From assembly GCA_964489425.1 (NCBI GenBank), contig CAZAYP010000025.1, positions 1 to 64,000 of the forward strand: a DNA stretch of 64,000 nucleotides. Direction: 5' to 3'. The DNA comes from CAZAYP01 sp964489425 [NCBI: uncultured Verrucomicrobiota bacterium]. GTDB lineage: Bacteria > Verrucomicrobiota > Kiritimatiellia > RZYC01. The notes below the pieces were generated by a model that ran no database searches, had not been told where the DNA came from, and was given only the letters and a program-made list of their open reading frames with translations. Position numbers and translations under genes: made by a program. Within the stretch, counting starts at the first letter, position 1; every line of letters starts with the position of its first letter. Of the stretch, positions 9,719 through 18,634 are shown piece by piece.

Positions 9719-10762
9719 CTAGTCATCATCTTCAGTAAAGATCCCTTTCCCCGTCAGCAAGCGCTGTTCGCGCATCAGCTCTGCGCGCAGTTCTTTTTCA
9801 GAAGGCAGGACCAGCTTGTAGCGGCTGGCAAACAGGCGTTTGTGCTTATTCAAGATCGAATAGCGCACCACTGTTTCATCCTTCCGAGCACAGAGAATAA
9901 TGCCCACCGTCGGATTGTCTTCTGGCCTGCGGCGCAGGTCGTCGTACAGCCGGACGTACATATCCATTTGCCCGATGTCCTGATGCGTCAACGCTTCGGT
10001 TTTGAGGTCGAACAGCACAAAACATTTGAGCAGGTAATTGTAGAAAACCAGATCGAGATAAAAATCCTTGCTGTCTGTGCTGACACGCTGCTGGCGGGCA
10101 ACAAAGGCAAATCCTTTCCCCAACTCCAGCAGGAAGGTTTGCAGGTTTGACAGCAGCGCGTCCTCCAGTTTGGACTCCAGGAGTTTGCCGGCATCCCGGA
10201 AGCCAAGGAACTCCAGCATCACCGGGTCGCGCACGAACTCCCGCGGGGTCGCCTTCAGGCTGGCTATCTTGCGCGCCGCTTCCGTCCGCAATGGCTTGCG
10301 GTCCTTGCTCGCCAGCAGTCGCTCGTAGTAAAGCGTTCCGATCTGCCGTTGCAAAGCCCGCGTCCCCCAATTCTGGCCGGCGGCTTCATTCATGTACCAC
10401 TCGCGGGCTCCGACATCCTCGACGCCGAGAAGAAGCCGGTAGTGCGTCCAGCTCAATTCTGAACGCAGTGCGTTCAGAATCGGGAACGTCCGATAGAAGG
10501 CGCACATGTACCAGAGATTTCTTTCATCGAAGCCCTTGCCAAACTCCGCCGTGAGACGTTCCGCCAGCCGGGGCAGGAGCTTCGCCCCATATTCCGCCCG
10601 CGCCGCACCCCCCTGCTCAAATTCGATGATGTGCCGCCCAATCTCCCAGCAGGTCCGCACTTGAACCAAGTCCACGGCGCGCAGGGCTTGGTGACGCGCC
10701 TGTCCGATAAGCGTGCGCAAGTCGCGCACGAGTTGGGAATAGGTGCCGTTTACTTCAGACAA
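9719..10762 (-). CDS. DUF1016 (YhcG-type) PDDEXK nuclease-domain protein
   Basis: 347-residue protein of the widespread DUF1016 family. The N-terminal half (about 1-170) is the YhcG N-domain with RTCWEIGRHIIEFEQGG and FGKGFDERNLWYMCAFY. The C-terminal half is a PDDEXK-type nuclease fold: ELGKGFAFVARQQRV, DFYLDLVFYN, then CFVLFDLKTEALTHQDIGQM, giving the D...xLK active site. The start is a TTG at 10762 with AGAAGG 9 nt upstream; no ATG is in frame near it. Members are often in accessory DNA and proposed to act in defence or recombination. It sits about 110 nt past tRNA-Leu, a typical insertion point. Its biochemical role is not settled. Confidence 0.9.
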   Translation of the reverse strand: MSEVNGTYSQLVRDLRTLIGQARHQALRAVDLVQVRTCWEIGRHIIEFEQGGAARAEYGAKLLPRLAERLTAEFGKGFDERNLWYMCAFYRTFPILNALRSELSWTHYRLLLGVEDVGAREWYMNEAAGQNWGTRALQRQIGTLYYERLLASKDRKPLRTEAARKIASLKATPREFVRDPVMLEFLGFRDAGKLLESKLEDALLSNLQTFLLELGKGFAFVARQQRVSTDSKDFYLDLVFYNYLLKCFVLFDLKTEALTHQDIGQMDMYVRLYDDLRRRPEDNPTVGIILCARKDETVVRYSILNKHKRLFASRYKLVLPSEKELRAELMREQRLLTGKGIFTEDDD

Positions 10763-10960
10763 AACGATAACCCTTCTTGATTTTTTGGCGCATGCCCTTG
10801 CGTATTACACCAAATCGAGAAACAGGAACAGCGTATTGTAGGGTGTCGTTTTCCCGGGCCGCATGGCACTCAACCCGATCTTGCAGCGGCCGGCATGCAA
10901 GCCCGGACGGAGGTGACATGGCGCCTGGCTCCGCGGGCCGGCGCCGAGCCGCCGCCGGGC

Positions 10961-11629
10961 TCACCGCATGTTCCCGTGATAGAAGTACAAGCCCATGCCG
11001 AACGTGATGATCATCAGCCCGTACGCCGCGTGCTCGAGCGTCACCAACCGGGGTGACCGGGTGCGGGCATAGGTGGTGGCGAACAGCCAGCCGCCGACCA
11101 GGCTGAGCGTCACGGCCACGGGGTTGCGGAAGATGATGTGCAGCCAAGCGAACGCCACGGCATTGACGACACAGAGCCAGCGCCCGGGGAATAGCGCGGC
11201 ATAGCGCTCGAAAAAGAACACCCGGTAGATCAGCTCCTGCGGGTACGCGGACAGCCACGGGTACAGTAACAGGATGGCCGCCCAGATGCGCGGCGCCGCG
11301 CGCGGGAACGCCAGCCACCGCCCGTAGGGCGCCAACCACCAGGCCAGGGCCGCGATAAACAACGCGCCGGGAATCATCCGCAGCAGGATTCGCCGCAGGA
11401 CGAAGCGTTCCCCGCCCGGGTCCCGGCCCTGCCAGAGATGGATCAACCGGAAACGCCCCGGGCCCAGCAACCAAGCGATCGTGCCGGCCATGAACAGCGC
11501 CAGCACCAGCAGCCACGGCAGGCGCACGCCCGGGATCCAGACCACCAGCGGCCCGGCGCCGAACAGCAGCAGGCACTCCGCCGCCCGCCAAGCCCGCTGC
11601 GCGCCGCGCAAGCGCGGAGTTGCGCTCAC
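10961..11629 (-). CDS. CPBP-type intramembrane metalloprotease homologue
   Basis: 222-residue polytopic membrane protein with about six hydrophobic helices. It carries the three CPBP/Abi motifs: PQELIYRVFFFERY (131-145), AFAWLHIIF, and a late HAAYG. The usual EExxxR motif reads Q131-E132-L-I-Y-R136, so the first glutamate is replaced by Gln; the other expected residues (E132, R136 and the two His) remain. The stop codon of the upstream histidine-phosphatase gene overlaps this start by 4 nt, indicating co-translation. CPBP proteins process prenylated or peptide substrates in membranes; the substrate here is unknown. Confidence 0.8.
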   Translation of the reverse strand: MSATPRLRGAQRAWRAAECLLLFGAGPLVVWIPGVRLPWLLVLALFMAGTIAWLLGPGRFRLIHLWQGRDPGGERFVLRRILLRMIPGALFIAALAWWLAPYGRWLAFPRAAPRIWAAILLLYPWLSAYPQELIYRVFFFERYAALFPGRWLCVVNAVAFAWLHIIFRNPVAVTLSLVGGWLFATTYARTRSPRLVTLEHAAYGLMIITFGMGLYFYHGNMR

Positions 11630-12264
11630 AGATCGTCCGGCGACGGGCCGGCCTCCAAGTGGTGGACCGCGCCCCAGGTTTCCAGCGCCAGGCCCTGGTC
11701 ATCGCACGAAAATATATTGATGGCGGTGTTGCGCAGGCTGAACCGCGGCCGCAGGTCGTACGGGATGCCCAGCACGGACTTGAACACCCGGGTCAGGCCG
11801 CCGCCATGGGTGACGACGCACACCCGGGCGCCGGGATGCCGCGCGCCGAGGTCCCGCAGGCACGCCAGAACGCGCGCGCCGGCCTGGTGCGAGCTTTCGC
11901 CGCTCGGCACCACGTAGTCCGCGCCGCCGGATCGGTAGCGCTCCCATTCCGCGGGCATGCGGGCTTGGATCTCGGCCACGGTTTGCCCCTCGAAAATGCC
12001 GTAATGGCGCTCGCGCAGGCGCGGGTCCGGAACCGGCGGCCGGCCGATGGCCGCGCCGATGATCCCCGCGGTTTGCACCGCGCGCGGCAGGTCACTGCAA
12101 TAGAGCGCGTCAAAAACATACGCCCGGAGTTCCGCGGCCACGGACCGGGCCTGCTCAAGGCCCACGGGGGTGAGCGGGCTGTCCTGCTGGCCCTGCAGAC
12201 GGCGCTGCAGGTTCCACTCGGTTTCGCCGTGCCGGATCAGAAACAAACGGGTTGGCTGCGTCAT
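11626..12264 (-). CDS. Histidine phosphatase family protein (phosphoglycerate mutase-like)
   Basis: 212-residue enzyme with the catalytic RHGETEWN motif near the N-terminus (LFLIRHGETEWN), YCSDLPRAVQTA, the acid loop RLRERHYGIFEG, and a second catalytic His in VCVVTHGGGL. These fit a PhoE/GpmB/CobC-type broad phosphatase or cofactor-dependent mutase using a phosphohistidine intermediate. No cobalamin genes are near, so alpha-ribazole phosphatase is not favoured. It is translationally coupled (ATGA) to the CPBP protease downstream and divergent from the phosphopantetheinyl transferase. Confidence 0.92.
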   Translation of the reverse strand: MTQPTRLFLIRHGETEWNLQRRLQGQQDSPLTPVGLEQARSVAAELRAYVFDALYCSDLPRAVQTAGIIGAAIGRPPVPDPRLRERHYGIFEGQTVAEIQARMPAEWERYRSGGADYVVPSGESSHQAGARVLACLRDLGARHPGARVCVVTHGGGLTRVFKSVLGIPYDLRPRFSLRNTAINIFSCDDQGLALETWGAVHHLEAGPSPDDL

Positions 12265-12382
12265 GGGCGGGCATTATAAGGCGGCGGCGGCCGCGATCAA
12301 GCGCGCGCCCCAGCTCAAAAATATTCTCCGCCCCGGCGGGCGGGCATGGTAATACAGGCCGGACAGCGGCAAGATATACGGC

Positions 12383-13060
12383 ATGGCAACCCAGCTTGAA
12401 TTTAAGATCCGCGGGCTGTTCCCGCCCGGCGCGGCGGTGGGCGCCGTGTTCGTCCGCGGGCAGCACTGGCCGCCCGTGCCGGGGGACGAGGACGACGAAC
12501 TGCGCCAGGCCTGCCCCGACCGGCAGCGGTTGTTCCGGGCCGGCCGCGCCTGCGCGCGGCGCGCGCTGGCCGAACTGGGCGCGACCGCCGGCCCCCTGCC
12601 CCGGCTCCCGGACGGGCAGCCCGCCTGGCCGGACGGCGTGGCGGGATCCATCTCGCACAGCGGGGCGTGCTGCGTCGCCGTGGTGGCCTGGGCGCGGGTA
12701 TGCGGCGGCCTGGGCCTGGACGTTGAGCGCGTCGCGCGCATGAACGACGCGGTGGCCGCGCGCATCACCACGCCGGACGAACGCGCCTGGCTGGCCCAAT
12801 GGCCGGCCGCCGCGCGCCGGCGCGGCGCCACCCTGGTGTTCAGCGCCAAGGAAGCGGCCTACAAGTGCCTGTTCCCCAAACTGCGCCGGCACCTGGGGTT
12901 CGGCGACGTCTCCATCCAACCGCAATCCGACTCCATTTTCCAGGTCTTCCTGGCGCCGGACACGGCGGCCCAGGCCGGGCTGGACGAGCCTTGGCAAGGC
13001 CGGTATTTTTTCGATCGTGGCCTGGTGTTTTCAGGCATCGCCCGCCCCGCAGCCGGCTGA
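12383..13060 (+). CDS. 4'-phosphopantetheinyl transferase (Sfp/EntD type)
   Basis: 225-residue enzyme that transfers phosphopantetheine from CoA to carrier-protein serines. Motifs in order are GSISHSGACCVAVV (substrate His), LGLDVERV (magnesium-binding Asp and Glu) and FSAKEAAYKCLFPKL (catalytic Glu/Lys). Length and motif spacing fit the EntD-like branch used for acyl carrier protein or for polyketide and siderophore synthases. No carrier protein or synthase lies nearby in the window, so its partner could be the general acyl carrier protein. Confidence 0.93.
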   Translation: MATQLEFKIRGLFPPGAAVGAVFVRGQHWPPVPGDEDDELRQACPDRQRLFRAGRACARRALAELGATAGPLPRLPDGQPAWPDGVAGSISHSGACCVAVVAWARVCGGLGLDVERVARMNDAVAARITTPDERAWLAQWPAAARRRGATLVFSAKEAAYKCLFPKLRRHLGFGDVSIQPQSDSIFQVFLAPDTAAQAGLDEPWQGRYFFDRGLVFSGIARPAAG

Positions 13061-13159
13061 TTTTCCACACCCCAGCTGGCCGGCGCCAGATTCAGGAACT
13101 TGCGCTGAACAAAACACGTCCTCCGGGGTATGTAATGGATTGTAATCGCAGTACGATTG

Positions 13160-15232
13160 ATGAAAAGCAATACGGCCCGGTGGATTTTTCAAGGTTGCGC
13201 GGATCCGGTTTTTGTATTGGACGCCCAGGGTGAAATCCTGGAATCCAATACCGCGTTGATGGCGCTGGTTGCGCCTGGCGCAGCCGCCTCGCCCGATGGG
13301 CCCCTGGCGTGGGGGCAACTCGTGGCGCCCGACGACTTGGGCGGCATCCACGCGGCGATCAAGGCCTGCCAGGAACAGCAGCCCCACGGCCCCGTCCGGG
13401 CGCGCCTGGTCACCCCGGCCGGCTTACCATGGTACACGTTCCAGTTCAGCCTGCTCCGCAACAGCCATGACAAGATCGAGGGCATGCTGGCCATCGGCCG
13501 GCTGGTCCCGGCACCGCGCAAGCGGCATGCGGACCCGGCCCTGGCTGCGGCCGCCTTATGGCAGGCCCAGGAGGAGCTGCGCCAGCGCGTGGAACGGATC
13601 GTCCATTTTTACACCCGGCTGCACAGCATGCCGGAAGATCCCCGCGCGTTTGGCGACGGGTTGTGCCAGCTGCTCGCGCAGCTCTACCAGCCCCTGCTGG
13701 CCTGCCTGGCCCTGGGCCAGCCGCCGCACGTCGCGTTCCAGAGCCGCGGGCCGCTGCCGGCCGGGGCCCTGACCGCCGGCGGCACACCGGCGCTGACAGA
13801 GCAACTGGGTGCCATGGTCCAGGGCCGCGCGCTGTTTTATACCAAGGATGCCGCCCGGGATCCGGACCTGGCCGCCGATCCCCTGCTGCGGCTGCTGGGC
13901 ATCCAGACCTGCCTGGGCGTGCCCCTGCGCGAAGCGTCCGGCCGGGCGCGCGGAACGCTGTTCCTCCTGGACGACCGCGCCGTGGATTTTGACGAGGCCG
14001 ATCTGGAACTGCTCACGGGCGTGGCGGGCGTCGTGGCCGAAAAGCTCAAGCGCAGCGAGTTGCGCGAGCGCCAGCGCCAGGGCGAGGAAAACTTTCGCCA
14101 TCAGCAGAAGATGGAAGTCGCCGGCCAACTGGCCGGCGGCGTGGCGCACCAATTCAACAATGCCTTGAGCGGCATCATGGGGCTTTCGTCCTATCTTCGG
14201 GCGCGCGTGCCGGAAGAGTCGGAATTGCACAAGCCGCTGGCGCTGATCGAGCAGGCGGCTGTGCAGGCCTCGGACCTGACCCGGCGGCTGGCCCTGTTTT
14301 CCCCGCACCCGCCGCTGAACAAGCAGGTGGTCAGCCTGCCGGCCCTGGTGCGGGAGGTGGCCGCCGGGCTGCGCATGTCGGCCGGCCACGCAGTGATCCA
14401 AGTGGACACGCCCGCCGAGAGCCTCGCGATCGAGGCGGATCCGGACTTGATCCAGCAAATGATTATGCAGGTGGGGCTGAACGCGTTGGAATCCATGGCG
14501 GATCAACCCGGCGTGCTGTCCCTGTCCGTCGGACGCCACGACCCCGAGACCGGCAGCTTGAGCCAGCCCGGCACCTCCGGCCGGTTCCTCGGCCTGGTTA
14601 TCCGCGACACAGGCCCGGGCATGAGCGAAGCCGTGCGCCAGCAAATTTTCGAGCCCTATTTCACTACCAAGTGTGGCTCGCGTGGCTGTGGCCTGGGCAT
14701 GGCCATGGTGTACGGCATCGTCACCGCCCACGGCGGCCATATTGCCGTGGACAGCCGGCCCGGCGCCGGAACCGTGGTGCGGATCACCCTGCCCCTCTAC
14801 CAGGCGGTCCCCACCAGTCTCCCGGCGGCGACCACGGCCCGGTCACGGACCATCCTGGCGATCGACGACGAGGCGATTGTCGGCGAAATGGTGCAGCAGA
14901 TCGCCGCCAGCCAGGGGTACCAGACCCTGTGCTCCAACTCGGGCGCCGATGGCTTGCGCCTGATGCAGGAGCACCGGGGCAAGGTGGACCTGGTGCTGCT
15001 GGACCTGCGCATGCCGGGCATGGACGGCGAGCAAACCTACAACGAGCTGCGCAAGATCGATCCCGGGGTGCCGGTGCTGCTGACCACCGGGTTTGCCACC
15101 GAGGCCCAGTGCCACCGGCTGATCGCCGCCGGCGCCTGCGGCCTGGTCCGCAAACCGTACAAGAGCCACGTCCTGCTGGAAACCATCCAGCACGTGTTTG
15201 AGCAGCCAGCGCCCGCGTGCGCGGCCTGCTGA
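13160..15232 (+). CDS. Hybrid sensor histidine kinase (PAS-GAF-HisKA-HATPase-receiver)
   Basis: 690-residue cytoplasmic hybrid kinase with no membrane segment. Order: PAS (about 8-120), GAF (about 140-300), HisKA with phospho-acceptor H330 (GGVAHQFNN), HATPase domain with MIMQVGLNALESM (N box), DTGPGMS and GCGLGMAMVYGI (G boxes), and a C-terminal receiver with DDE near 570 and acceptor D615 (LLDLRMPGMDG). The ATG at 13160 is chosen over the adjoining TTG. No good ribosome site is seen. It probably senses an internal signal; no dedicated partner response regulator is adjacent, though a lone Hpt protein is encoded 3 kb away. Confidence 0.93.
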   Translation: MKSNTARWIFQGCADPVFVLDAQGEILESNTALMALVAPGAAASPDGPLAWGQLVAPDDLGGIHAAIKACQEQQPHGPVRARLVTPAGLPWYTFQFSLLRNSHDKIEGMLAIGRLVPAPRKRHADPALAAAALWQAQEELRQRVERIVHFYTRLHSMPEDPRAFGDGLCQLLAQLYQPLLACLALGQPPHVAFQSRGPLPAGALTAGGTPALTEQLGAMVQGRALFYTKDAARDPDLAADPLLRLLGIQTCLGVPLREASGRARGTLFLLDDRAVDFDEADLELLTGVAGVVAEKLKRSELRERQRQGEENFRHQQKMEVAGQLAGGVAHQFNNALSGIMGLSSYLRARVPEESELHKPLALIEQAAVQASDLTRRLALFSPHPPLNKQVVSLPALVREVAAGLRMSAGHAVIQVDTPAESLAIEADPDLIQQMIMQVGLNALESMADQPGVLSLSVGRHDPETGSLSQPGTSGRFLGLVIRDTGPGMSEAVRQQIFEPYFTTKCGSRGCGLGMAMVYGIVTAHGGHIAVDSRPGAGTVVRITLPLYQAVPTSLPAATTARSRTILAIDDEAIVGEMVQQIAASQGYQTLCSNSGADGLRLMQEHRGKVDLVLLDLRMPGMDGEQTYNELRKIDPGVPVLLTTGFATEAQCHRLIAAGACGLVRKPYKSHVLLETIQHVFEQPAPACAAC

Positions 15233-15348
15233 CCCCGCCAGTTTCTACGCTGAATCTAGCTTTTTTTCCCGTTTTTGCTTGTGTCCCGCCGCCCATTTGA
15301 GATCATGGACCCCAGTGCAGACCTAACTCTAACCATAAGGAGGTTCAA

Positions 15349-15687
15349 GTGAAGAAGGTCATTGCAGCAGTAGTGGTGTTGGTGTTGGCAGTGTTCGCGA
15401 CGGCGATCGTGGCCCAGGCTCAGGATGCAGCCGCCGCGGCGCAGACGACCATCGAAGGCAAAGTCAATGTCATCAAGGGTGACGATGGCGCGGTTCAGGC
15501 CGTGATCATTTACCCGGCCGAAGGTCATGGTTACAAGGTTGACCTGAGCAATGACGCTGGCAAGAGCCTGGAAGACAAGGGCGGCCAGACCGTCAAGGCC
15601 ACGGGCGTGGACAACGTCGATACCAAGGTTTTCACCGTTTCCTCCGTGGAAGTGGTGGCCGAAGCCGCTGCTCCGGCCGCGCAATAA
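15349..15687 (+). CDS. Small exported protein, function unknown
   Basis: 112 residues. The GTG start at 15349 is set by a near-perfect AAGGAGG upstream. A signal peptide (MKKVIAAVVVLVLAVFATAIVAQAQ) precedes a short domain with TIEGKVNVIKGDDG and VKATGVDN, which resembles a small OB-like or bacterial periplasmic fold in pattern only, and an Ala-rich C-terminus. The strong ribosome site, isolated position and strong terminator just downstream suggest a highly expressed single-gene unit. The codon choice and lower GC than neighbours fit high expression. I cannot name the family. Confidence 0.85.
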   Translation: MKKVIAAVVVLVLAVFATAIVAQAQDAAAAAQTTIEGKVNVIKGDDGAVQAVIIYPAEGHGYKVDLSNDAGKSLEDKGGQTVKATGVDNVDTKVFTVSSVEVVAEAAAPAAQ

Positions 15688-15709
15688 CGCTTAGCCTGCA
15701 TATTTAGTG

Positions 15710-15743
15710 AAAACGGCAGCCCTCGGGCTGCCGTTTTCTTTTT
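15710..15743. terminator. Strong bidirectional intrinsic terminator
   Basis: Perfect inverted repeat AAAACGGCAGCCC / GGGCTGCCGTTTT (15710-15722 and 15725-15737) with a tight loop, followed by CTTTTTCC. The A-run on one side and T-run on the other let it end transcription from the small exported protein (+) and from the convergent methyltransferase gene (-), whose stop is at 15748. Confidence 0.9.
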
Positions 15744-15747
15744 CCGC

Positions 15748-16959
15748 TTAATCCACGCGGCAGATCAGCCCCTTGAGGTACTCGCTTTCCGGGAACCCGG
15801 CCAGGATGGGGTGATCCGGCGGCTGGGCCAGGGTTTCAACGATCGTCACGCGCCGGCCGGCGTCCGCGGCGGCCCAGGCCAGCATGCGCTTGAAGTCCTC
15901 CGCCGTCACCAGCCCGGAGCAGGAAAACGTGGCCAGCCATCCGCCGGGCGTCAGCAATTTCAACGCCAGGAGATTGATGTCCTTGTAGGCGCGCAGGCCT
16001 TTATCTTTTTGCGCCTGCAAGGCGACAAACCGCGGCGGGTCCAGCACGATGTAGTCGAACGATTCCCGGCGGTCGCGCAACTCGCGCAGGGCCCGGCCCA
16101 CATCCGCCGGCCGGTACTCCGGGACAACCCCGCCCGGGTTCATCCGGTGGTGCTCGCGCGCGAGGTCCAGGGCGGCTGCGGATCGGTCCATGCCCAGGAT
16201 GGCGGCAGCGCCCGCCGCGGCCATGTACACCTCGAACGCGCCGGTGTAACAATAGGCGCTCAAGACCCGCTGGCCGGCGGCGTGGGCGGCCACGCGCCGG
16301 CGGTTGTCCCGCTGGTCGAGAAAAAAGCCGGTTTTTTGGCCGCCGGCCAGATCCACGCGAAACTGGAACCCGTTTTCGCGGATCGTCACCGGGCCGCCTG
16401 GCGCGGCAGTGGCCAGCGCGGCGACCTCCCCCTCGGCCGCGCCCTCGCGCGCCAACGCCGTATGATCCGGTTGGACCACGATCCGCTCCAGGCCGGTCTG
16501 CTCCCGCAGGGCGGCCATGACGTCCGGCCAGCGGGCCATCCAAGCGGCCGCGCTGAGCTGGACCACCAAGGCATCGGCGTACTGGTCCACCACCAGGCCC
16601 GGCAAACCGTCCGACTCGGCGTACACCAACCGCCAGGCCGTGGTCGTGCCCGCGGCTTGCGCTTGCCACGGCTGGCGGTAGCGGATCGCCCGGGCCAGCG
16701 CGGCGCGCAGCCACGCCGGGTCCAGCGGCTGCTCCGGGTTGCGCGTCACCAGCCGGATCGGCAGCGTCGCCGCCGGCGCCGCCAGGCCGCGCCCCAGCCA
16801 TTCGCCCCCACAAGCCAGCACGTCCACCGTTGCGCCCAGGGCCGGCGGCGCGCCTTCCCAGCGATCCACGGCGCCCGAATAAATCCACGGGTGCCCGAGG
16901 ATCACGGACCGCTCGCGACCCTTTTTCAATCGTGACCGGCTGTTGCTGGTGGTGTTCAT
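15748..16959 (-). CDS. Class I rRNA large-subunit methyltransferase (RlmI family)
   Basis: 403 residues. An N-terminal PUA-like domain (GRERSVILGHPWIYSGAV, about 10-80) precedes a SAM-dependent methyltransferase domain. Conserved blocks include GGQKTGFFLDQRDNR, VLSAYCYTGAFEVYM (SAM site), YIVLDPPRF (catalytic loop) and ATFSCSG. E. coli RlmI makes m5C1962 in 23S rRNA; the cysteine in FSCSG corresponds to the catalytic segment of that family. The ATG at 16959 is chosen because upstream in-frame residues lack homology. A different rRNA target in this lineage is possible. Confidence 0.92.
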   Translation of the reverse strand: MNTTSNSRSRLKKGRERSVILGHPWIYSGAVDRWEGAPPALGATVDVLACGGEWLGRGLAAPAATLPIRLVTRNPEQPLDPAWLRAALARAIRYRQPWQAQAAGTTTAWRLVYAESDGLPGLVVDQYADALVVQLSAAAWMARWPDVMAALREQTGLERIVVQPDHTALAREGAAEGEVAALATAAPGGPVTIRENGFQFRVDLAGGQKTGFFLDQRDNRRRVAAHAAGQRVLSAYCYTGAFEVYMAAAGAAAILGMDRSAAALDLAREHHRMNPGGVVPEYRPADVGRALRELRDRRESFDYIVLDPPRFVALQAQKDKGLRAYKDINLLALKLLTPGGWLATFSCSGLVTAEDFKRMLAWAAADAGRRVTIVETLAQPPDHPILAGFPESEYLKGLICRVD

Positions 16960-17097
16960 GGTGGTTGCTTCCTTGTTGCAAGCGCCATCGTGCCGCAGCC
17001 CGGGCGGCGGGTCAATCACCGACGGCACGCGAATTAAGATTGGCCCCCGGGCGCCACGCCCGCTACTATCGCGCCCAAACGGAAAGGAACCATGCCC

Positions 17098-18111
17098 ATG
17101 AACAAATCAAACGCGAAACCCGGGTGGCAGGGCAGCCGGATGGGCCTGGCCGCAGCGCTGGCCCTGGGCCTGGCCACCCCGACCTGGGCCATCCAGGCCT
17201 TTGACGGCCCGCGCCGGCCGGTGACCTCGAACAAGTTCTTCGCGGTGTCCGTGCAGGCCCAGGCCGGCTATGCCGATGGGGAGGCCCACGAAACAGTGTT
17301 CGACTATTTCCCGGACGGGTCCCGGTACAAGGTCAGCGAACTCACCTGGGACATCAAGGGCATCTTCCTGGGCGGAGGCGTGGCCACCCTGACCCTGTTT
17401 GACCGGGTCCACGTCAACGGCGGATTCTGGGCGCCGCTGAACAAGGGCAACGGCGGAATGGACGACTACGACTGGCTGCTCTACGAGAAGGACAGCCCCT
17501 GGACCGATCGGTCCCACAGCGAGGCGGACGTCACCCGGGGGCGGATGTGGGACGTCAACGGCGGCGTGGATGTCATCAAGTACAAGGGCCTTGCCCTGAA
17601 AGGCCTGGGCGGGTACAAGGAGAATTTCTGGCGCTGGGAAGACCGCCTGCAGGAGTACGTGTATTCATCCGACCCATGGAATTACCCGGCCGGGTTCCGC
17701 GATGTGCGCGGCCCGGGCCGCGACGCCAACGTCATCAACTACGAGCAGACGTTCAAGATCCCGTATGTGGGCGCGGGCGTCGACTACACGTGGCAGCGCC
17801 TGACCGTGGCGCTCTACGCGCTGTGGAGCCAGTGGGTGAGCGCGACGGACCGCGACGAGCACCTGGCGCGCAGCCTGGTGTTTGAGGAGCGGTTCTCCAA
17901 CGGCGACTACTTTGCCGCGGGCGGGCGGGTCACCTACACGTTCCCCGTCCGGGTGTTTGTGCAGGCCGCCGTGGATTACCAGACCATCGACCAGATCATC
18001 GGCGATGTCACGGTGACCGACGCGACCGGCGCCCGCGAGGAGTTCAAGGACGGGGCCGGGATCGACAACCAGCTCAGCGTGATCTCGCTGTCCGTGGGCT
18101 ACACGTACTGA
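17098..18111 (+). CDS. Omptin-family outer-membrane aspartyl protease
   Basis: 337 residues with a signal peptide (cleavage likely after PTWA) and a beta-barrel ending in aromatic SVGYTY. It follows OmpT over most of its length: MDDYDWL matches OmpT VDQDW, giving D123 and D125 for catalytic D83/D85; a WTDRSHS segment matches WTDESRH; KIPYVGAG matches KMPYIGL; and TDRDEH matches SDNDEH, giving D253 and H255 for D210/H212. All four catalytic residues are present. Omptins cleave between basic residues at the cell surface and need LPS. The ATG at 17098 is 9 nt after AAAGGA; the one at 17092 is too close. Omptins are best known from Gammaproteobacteria, so finding one in this context is unusual. 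Confidence 0.88.
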   Translation: MNKSNAKPGWQGSRMGLAAALALGLATPTWAIQAFDGPRRPVTSNKFFAVSVQAQAGYADGEAHETVFDYFPDGSRYKVSELTWDIKGIFLGGGVATLTLFDRVHVNGGFWAPLNKGNGGMDDYDWLLYEKDSPWTDRSHSEADVTRGRMWDVNGGVDVIKYKGLALKGLGGYKENFWRWEDRLQEYVYSSDPWNYPAGFRDVRGPGRDANVINYEQTFKIPYVGAGVDYTWQRLTVALYALWSQWVSATDRDEHLARSLVFEERFSNGDYFAAGGRVTYTFPVRVFVQAAVDYQTIDQIIGDVTVTDATGAREEFKDGAGIDNQLSVISLSVGYTY

Positions 18112-18136
18112 AGGCCGGCCCGGCCGCCGCCGCCCG

Positions 18137-18496
18137 TCAGGGCGTGAACCAACCGCGGGCCAGCATGGCCGCGACGACCTGCGCGAACGCGCTGCGCAAC
18201 CCCGGGAGCAACCCGCGGCAGACATCCAGGTTCCCGTCGCGGGCGCCGCTTTCCATCTGCCAGGCAATCTCGCGCAGGCGCTCGCCGCCCACGTTGGAGG
18301 CGGCGCCCTTGGCCTTGTGGGCCCACTGCACCACCTGGGCGTTGTCGCCCGCCTCCAGGGCCGCCTGCAGCCGATCCATGTCCTGCGGCGCCACCGCGCG
18401 GAAATTGTCGGCAATCTCCTTGATCACCGCGGTCTCGGACCCGAGGAGTTGCTCCAGGCGGTCGCTCAGTATGGGCGCTTCACTCATCGTGCGCAT
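18137..18496 (-). CDS. Stand-alone Hpt (histidine phosphotransfer) domain protein
   Basis: About 119 residues, one Hpt four-helix domain. The phospho-acceptor motif is WAHKAKGAASNVGGERL, with the His in AHKAKG. It would shuttle phosphate between a hybrid kinase receiver and a second response regulator. The start is uncertain: ATG at 18496 has AGGG 4 nt upstream, ATG at 18487 (MSEAPIL) matches the domain start better. The hybrid sensor kinase at 13.2-15.2 kb has a receiver and is a possible donor (inference). It converges with the omptin gene. Confidence 0.88.
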   Translation of the reverse strand: MRTMSEAPILSDRLEQLLGSETAVIKEIADNFRAVAPQDMDRLQAALEAGDNAQVVQWAHKAKGAASNVGGERLREIAWQMESGARDGNLDVCRGLLPGLRSAFAQVVAAMLARGWFTP

Positions 18497-18634
18497 GGTG
18501 CCCTGCGGCCGGCGCCGCGGCAAGCAGTTTTCTTGGTGTTTGTTTGGCGGATCGGGCCACTTGCGTTTTGACCGCCGGGCAGTTACAGTGCCGGCCGACG
18601 ATAAGAACTAAGGAGCCTGTTCCATTCAGGATGC

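Noticed and set aside
10777-10960. Short plus-strand frame between the DUF1016 and CPBP genes
   Set aside because: No ribosome site, no homology, and it runs into the CPBP gene antisense.
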